NCBI GenBank assembly: GCA_015345905.1
Contig: JADDTR010000008.1
Coordinates: forward strand, 372,001 to 436,000
Origin: Aotearoamyces nothofagi
Lineage: Eukaryota; Ascomycota; Leotiomycetes; Leotiales; Tympanidaceae
Reading direction: 5' to 3'
Length of the DNA: 64,000 bases
A program made the position numbers and the translations under genes. Of this stretch, positions 58,908 through 64,000 are shown piece by piece. Numbering within the stretch: the first letter of the stretch is position 1; every line of letters begins with the position of its first letter. The notes under the pieces were generated by a model. That model was not told the DNA's origin. It ran no database searches and saw only the letters and a program-made list of their open reading frames with translations.

Positions 58908-60507
58908 ATGGACAACGACTTCGATAAAACTACGAATGCATTTCTTGAATGGCTTACTCAAATGGGTGTTCGAATGTCACCAAAAATGTCCTTGACAGAT
59001 TTGCGTGCGGATCGTCGAGGACGTGGAGTTGGTAAGTTTTCTGTCTTTCCCCCAACATTATAAGCTGCGTTTGAGGGCATCCGAGGGAAAGTTTGGGGGC
59101 CTCGCCACTGAATATACTGTATTTACTTATTGTTCTTTGATTATTGACTCTAATCTATATTGCGACACTTGCTAATAATCTCGCAGTAGCTACAGGCGAC
59201 TTCGAAGAAGACGAGATAATCTTTAGTATACCACGAACGAGCACATTAAATGTCAAAAATGCAATTACGGACTTTATATCTGCGAATCCAGGAACGTCTA
59301 CTGAGACTCTTGCTTCGATGCCGAACTGGGCGGTGTGTTAGCGCTCTCGATTCTGATGGTCGACTCGTGCTAACATTTGCAGTCGCTGACCACGGTCATG
59401 TTATCAGAGGGTCTAAGCGATAATTCGAAATGGTTTCCATACCTGAAGATACTTCCTTCGAAGCTGGATAGCTTAGTCTTTTGGTCGCCAGACGATCTCG
59501 CGGCACTCCAAGCTAGTGCCGTCCTCAACAAGATAGGCAAGGCCGCTGCTGAAGACATCTTCCGCCAAATAATCGCAATCATCCCTATTACCGGTGCTAC
59601 TATTGACCTCTTCCACAAAGTTGCTTCAACCATCATGGCCTATGCATTTGACATTCCCGAAGAGGATGGCGAAGATGATAATGATAGTGATAGTGGAGAA
59701 GAGCTCATCCCAGCCGACGACGAGGACGAGAAAACCATCCTGACAATGATTCCTTTAGCTGATATGCTCAACGCGGATGCGGACAACAACGCCCGTCTTA
59801 GCTGTGAAAACGAGGATTTGGAAATGCGCGCAATTAGACCCATCGCCTCTGGCGAAGAAATCCTCAATGATTATGGTCAACTTCCTCGCTCGGACCTCTT
59901 ACGAAGATACGGTTATATTACCGACAAGTACTCCGAGTATGATGTTGTCGAAATTTCCACAGGTTTTATTATCGACTCTTTGCGAAACGGTTTAGTATAT
60001 GAACAGCATTCACAGCTTACCGCCAAGCAACTTGAGGTGCGCCTAGAACTTGCACAGAGGGAGGACATCTACGAAGACTCATACGATATTTGCCACGCAA
60101 ACCAAGGGGTTCAATGCCTGCCAGATGAACTGCTCACTCTCATATACCTTTTATTAATCAACGACGAGACGCTTTCTTCAATCCAGTGCTCAAAAACTAG
60201 CCTACCTAGCCGTTCGAAGATGGAGATAGGAAAAGTTGGAAAGGTATTAGGGGAGCTTCTCAGATTACGAGAGAAGGAATATGCCACCACTATCCAGGAC
60301 GATGAATTTTTTTTACAAAGCAAAAAGTGTTCTTACCGACAGGAAATGGCTATCAAAGTACGACATGGCGAGAAGAAGATTTTACGCGAAGCAATGGACG
60401 AAGTTGCCGCATATCAAGGGAGCAATAAGAGGATGCGGGGTGAAACTAGCAAAAGAGGTAGAGAAGACGAAACGGCGTGTCCACATAAAAGAGGGAAGGC
60501 AAAGTAA
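58908..60507 (+). CDS. SET-domain lysine methyltransferase, RKM4/SETD6 type
   Basis: Exons 58908..59031, 59187..59332 and 59383..60507, 464 aa. The Rubisco-LSMT-like group; yeast Rkm4 methylates ribosomal protein uL23-type lysines. The SET region is split by an inserted helical part, as usual: RRGRGVVATGDFEEDEIIFS, then MIPLADMLNADADNNARL with the SAM/substrate region, the acidic insert before it, SGEEILNDYGQLPRSDLLRRYGY with the catalytic tyrosine, and a Rubis-subs-bind domain. A Lys/Arg-rich tail (KRGREDE, HKRGKAK) may be a nuclear signal. The start is the ATG at 58908; a slightly longer open frame upstream lacks conservation. Confidence 0.9.
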
Positions 60508-60837
60508 ATCAAAGCTCGATAATATGATCAAAGTATGCCATGGGTCAGCGAGCTATGGATCAATCGAATCATGGCTTATTCGCCGTCTCTAGTGCTATTT
60601 CTCGCTCTTTGCGCACGCTAAAGTACAACAGGGCCTCTCAGGTGCCAAATAGGCTAGTGAGGGCAAAAGATCTAAATCACAAAGTTTCAACGCAATGCTA
60701 GCCTAATATCTAGGCAACACCTCGACCGGGCGTTGTGCTCCTCTTTAGAAGAGCTTACGCTGCATAGTGTGTACACGCCATATGGCTAGTGGAACATGTA
60801 TTGTGAATGGTGGGAATCATTTGAAAAATGAAGGGCT
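60508..60837. other. Intergenic, convergent 3' ends
   Basis: About 330 bp between the convergent SET methyltransferase and EPL1 genes; no feature recognised. Confidence 0.4.
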
Positions 60838-62751
60838 TTAGGTAGGTTGAGTGGGAAGTGATGACGGAGCCGGAGCTCGCACAGGAGCACTAACAGCAGA
60901 CCCATTAACAGTCTGAGCAGTCGCGGGTACCGCCTCATGTTGCGAGCGGCGAGAGAGTAGAGAAAGGACATTAGGGGCGTATGGTATCGTTGCTCGGAAC
61001 TTCAGAGCCTTCGTATCATATGGATCTACCTCATAGATCGGCTGCTCATCGTCATCATCTTGGTCATACTTCCATCGATCAAAGGTGCTACCGTCCACTT
61101 CCTTTGCTGGTGAGGGCATTCCTCTACGGTCGACCCATAGACGGCCGAGCCGTCCGATGCGTCGACGATAAGCAGGATTTCCCATGGGCTCTGTTTCCTG
61201 TGGCGGCGAAGCAAAAAAGAAGGCTAAGGCATCATCTTTCTCTTGAGGCGAAGCATGATCACCGGATGACTCGTCGCTGACAGAAGCTGGTGGGGTCATA
61301 AGATACTGGGCTGTCGCAAGCCTGAAGCTTGAATCTGGCCCTTGACTACGAACAGGTGATAACGGTTCTCTAGTCAGGTCGACATGGTTCTGATTCCATC
61401 TCTGGTGTTGTTGAAGTTTCTGTTCAATTTCCATTTGGAGCAAGTTATCCTGTTGGGCTTTGACATCAGAAAGTAAAGTTAGGTCAGCTTCAATTGGGCG
61501 ACCATCTGGCCGAGTTGGCAGACGTAGCTGAGTTCCTTGGGGACGATGCAATTGGGGAATATCAGTTGGCTTCCTCTTCTGCGGCTGTACAGTGTCAGTT
61601 TGCACCCGGGATCCCTTGGAAGGGTCTTAATAAATACCTTCTGGTTGATCAGGTCCTCATCATCTACCTTGATGCCCAGCCTCTGCCGGACCTCTTTGAC
61701 CTTGGCACGCTGTTCAAATATCGCTTTATCAACAGCAATGAGCTCACGTTTTGCAAGTTCCCTTTGGTGTGCTAAGGCCACAAGTTGGCGACCCTCTTCA
61801 AGTTCTTTACGTAATCTCCGTAGCTTTTCTGTACTCTGGATATCTCTGGCTCTGGTCTTACGAGTTTGTCTTACGTCACGGCGACGGAAACAGACATACG
61901 GATCGCCATCATCGCTATCTTGATGGATCTCGAACTTCAAAGTTGGCTGGAGAGGCCGATTGCTAGAGCATTGCCGCCGCGCCTTCCAGTATTCGTATAT
62001 TTCTTTCGCAAAAGCTTGCGATTTATCGTCTACCTCCTGTTTCAGAGCAAAATCCATCAAATCGTAGCCAACTACGGTGTTGTCTACAGAAGCGAAAGGA
62101 GCTTGACGCTCCGCGGTTGACTCAAAGACTTCCATGATCTTCTCGAAGTCATCCTCTGAACACTGTTGCGAGACCGGTCTCTTTGAATTATACGATTTGA
62201 GGTAGACATCGTCTTCACTTGTCATGTCATATCGACAACCAGTACATTCCTCAACAGTTTGGGAGAAACGGATATAAGTTGAAGACTTAGGAAATTTGAC
62301 AGAGTAAAGTTCGTCATAGTTGATATCCTTAGTCTCCTCAGCTGGAGGTGCTGGGACAATCTTGCTTGCCTCTTCCTTAGACCCTCGACCGAGAGCTGCG
62401 GCCAATGCCTGTTGTAGATGATATTCCTAACGAGGTCAGCATAAACAGTTCTAAAGAGAAATAATATATGTATGGAGATGGACCGGTAGTGGAGGAGTGA
62501 AATCTGACAGCATTCCCGAACGTGCTTAGAATCACGACTTTATCACGTGATAGGTGGGTTACGTGTGCTAAAAATAGGCAACTCACATTTTCTTCAGACT
62601 TTTCGACACCAGTTTCGACTTTATATTGATTCTCAAGAAGCTCTTTATATTCAACAGATTCGATCTGTTCTTCTCGAAGGACGGAGAGAAGCTGTTTTGG
62701 TGAAAGTTTACGGGCCCGAAAGCGTAGGCCCGGTTGAGTACCTCGCGTCAT
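60838..62751 (-). CDS. epl1: Enhancer of polycomb-like protein 1 (EPL1), NuA4 subunit
   Basis: Exons 62587..62751, 61638..62426 and 60838..61584 (minus), 566 aa. Core of the Piccolo NuA4 histone acetyltransferase, linking Esa1 and Yng2 to nucleosomes. The EPcA domain spans the first half: FRARKLSPKQLLSVLRE, ALAAALGRG, YIRFSQTVEECTGCRYDMTSEDD, MEVFESTAERQAPFASVDNT, PYVCFRRRDVRQTRKTRARD and LRKELEEGRQLVALAHQREL. The second half is Gln/Pro/Ser-rich with the VDRRG block. The first intron carries the TATCACGTGATA palindrome. Length matches Pezizomycotina EPL1. Confidence 0.95.
62541..62552. promoter_or_regulatory. TATCACGTGATA palindrome in EPL1 intron 1
   Basis: Identical 12-bp palindrome to the one between nap1 and the P5B ATPase gene; it lies inside the first intron of epl1, about 200 bp from the start codon. 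Confidence 0.4.
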
Positions 62752-63892
62752 GGCCGATCGGTGAAGGCAAAATCACTGCGACCGGCAAACACGGGGAAAC
62801 TTTGGGTAGGACACCCAGGTAAAACTGGTGTCAAACCAAAGCGCGTAACATGAGTAGATGACTTCTCGAATTACTTTATCGAAAAGTTGTGGTTGTGGTG
62901 AGCTTTTGATGTTTTTGTGCGCGTGTTTTGATGACCTGACGTTGAATCGGCAAATTTTGCGCGCTGCACTTGCGTTGCGATGTGAGTGAGGTGCTGTAGG
63001 TGCGGCAAGTTTCACAAGTTGCCTGGTGTCTAAGGTAGGGAGAGTCTGCCTTAGGAAGCCAGAGTGGTAACTTGGTCCTCGGCCAAGCCGCCGCGACGGG
63101 CTTGCACGGGTTCGGCCAAGCGGGCGTAAAGCAGCCATGGTGGAGGGCACTAGTGCCGTATTTGGCTGTGTTGGCTTTGTTTGTCCAGTGGTTGTCATCA
63201 GAGAAGTATAACTGGCCGATGATGATATAGAACTTCAGTGGAAGCAATTGCCTCAATGTACTTATTGAAGCTATATATACACGATATGTCGTATACATCT
63301 ACATATACACATGCACACATATATGGTAGAGAATGGCCTGCCAAGCTGATGACGAATGGAATGATATCCTACCGCCGAGGCATTACTGTACTTGTGACAA
63401 ACATTGGCTATAATGGTTTCCACATTGTTCTTTAATCTCGAATCTCCAATAGGTAGCCTTTGCTTTTGTTACCTATTACAGTACAAGGAGCTTTATCCTA
63501 CGACTCCCCTCTTTGTTGGAACAGATTTCCCTAGGCATGGAAAGTTCGACGCATTAATGATTTGAATGCCTGAGGCAGCAAAGTCGAGAGCTCGTTTGCC
63601 AGTATCAAAGTTCCCCAGCCAGACGTGATGTAAATTATAGCTACATCAAGTTCACTATAGCACCACGCAACTCCATCAGTCGACCACTCCAATCTCGCAA
63701 AGAAAATAAAACAACGGGGCGTAGCGAATTAACCACATCCTTTTGAGACCTGATTTACACCACGCATATAAAGGAGACAACCCTGAGCCCAGGAGGTAGG
63801 GCAGTAAAGAGAACCCGTGGGCGCACCAGCTGCCTCTCTATCTCATCCATATCCCATATCCGGCATCTGTTCGACCCGTACAGATCCTCAAC
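62752..63892. promoter_or_regulatory. Divergent intergenic region between epl1 and calcineurin B
   Basis: About 1.1 kb between opposite start codons. The epl1-near half is GC-richer and has open minus-strand frames without motifs; a CA/TA-rich simple stretch lies near 63290-63325. No gene supported. Confidence 0.4.
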
Positions 63893-64000
63893 ATGGGAAA
63901 CACAAGTAGCGCAGTTCTGGATCAGATCGTCCAAGGTTCTAACTGTGAGCGCTATCTCTTGCTCCTCCGGCTCCGTAGCCTCTCAGCTAACACACGAAAC
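63893..64000 (+). CDS. cnb1: Calcineurin regulatory subunit B, first exon only
   Basis: Exon 63893..63944 encodes MGNTSSAVLDQIVQGSN, with a GTGAGC donor after the first base of the next codon; the rest lies beyond the window. The start matches calcineurin B of filamentous fungi, where MGNT is N-myristoylated and the next residues lead into FDREEVDRL. Calcineurin B is the Ca-binding partner of the phosphatase that drives stress signalling through Crz1. Only 17 residues are visible, so the call rests on a short but characteristic match. Confidence 0.7.
   Translation, partial: MGNTSSAVLDQIVQGSNCERYLLLLRLRSLSANTRN

Noticed and set aside
62773-63198. Minus-strand open frame of 141 codons next to epl1
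   Set aside because: GC-richer leader region of epl1; Arg/Pro/Ser-rich translation without conservation-like features.

Overview
The window is a piece of a filamentous ascomycete (Pezizomycotina) nuclear chromosome. The evidence is protein-coding genes on both strands broken by many short (about 45-75 bp) GT-AG introns, fungal versions of housekeeping proteins, and short to moderate intergenic gaps. A Leotiomycetes-like origin is a guess that I cannot prove from this sequence. I rebuilt exon structures by hand from splice signals, reading frame and family conservation; every complete multi-exon model sums to a multiple of three.

Layout, left to right. 0.3-1.7 kb: Q-rich C2H2 transcription factor. 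1.7-5.5 kb: gene-poor. 5.5-8.9 kb: CTR-type copper transporter and peroxisomal malate synthase (both -). 8.9-11.4 kb: AT-rich spacer full of GGTACC/CCTAAGG-type palindromes. 11.4-14.8 kb: mitochondrial-type alpha/beta hydrolase (+), Rab18-like GTPase (-) and ribosomal protein eS1 (-). 15-19.3 kb: gene-poor, with one unrecognised partial gene model and a coding-like remnant. 19.3-21.1 kb: Elf1 (+) and uracil phosphoribosyltransferase (-). 22.5-35.6 kb: Wapl-like cohesin release factor, Rheb GTPase, seryl-tRNA synthetase, ZUP1/UFSP-type peptidase, ITPA/HAM1, FAP7/AK6 (-) and 3-phosphoglycerate dehydrogenase. 36.5-44.2 kb: class V myosin and NAP1 (both -). 44.5-51.1 kb: P5B ATPase (YPK9/ATP13A2 type) and a cyclopropane-synthase-like methyltransferase. 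52.1-64 kb: BUR1/CDK9 kinase, a small membrane protein (-), SNF1/AMPK beta subunit, KAE1 (-), RKM4/SETD6-type SET methyltransferase, EPL1 (-), and the first exon of calcineurin B at the right edge.

The genes are mostly unrelated core functions: transcription and chromatin (Elf1, Wapl, NAP1, BUR1, EPL1), translation (eS1, SerRS, KAE1, RKM4), signalling (Rheb, AMPK beta, calcineurin B), trafficking (Rab18, myosin V), metabolism and nucleotide upkeep. They do not form a biosynthetic cluster. I found no convincing new multi-gene system. The most testable oddities are: malate synthase, whose last intron decides whether the SKL peroxisome signal is made; the palindrome-dense spacer at 9.6-11.1 kb; an identical 12-bp TATCACGTGATA palindrome in two regulatory positions; three GC-AG introns; a start codon standing alone as an exon in Elf1; and a Rab18 with SKxD instead of NKxD. 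No CRISPR array, rRNA, tRNA or intact transposon was recognised by eye.
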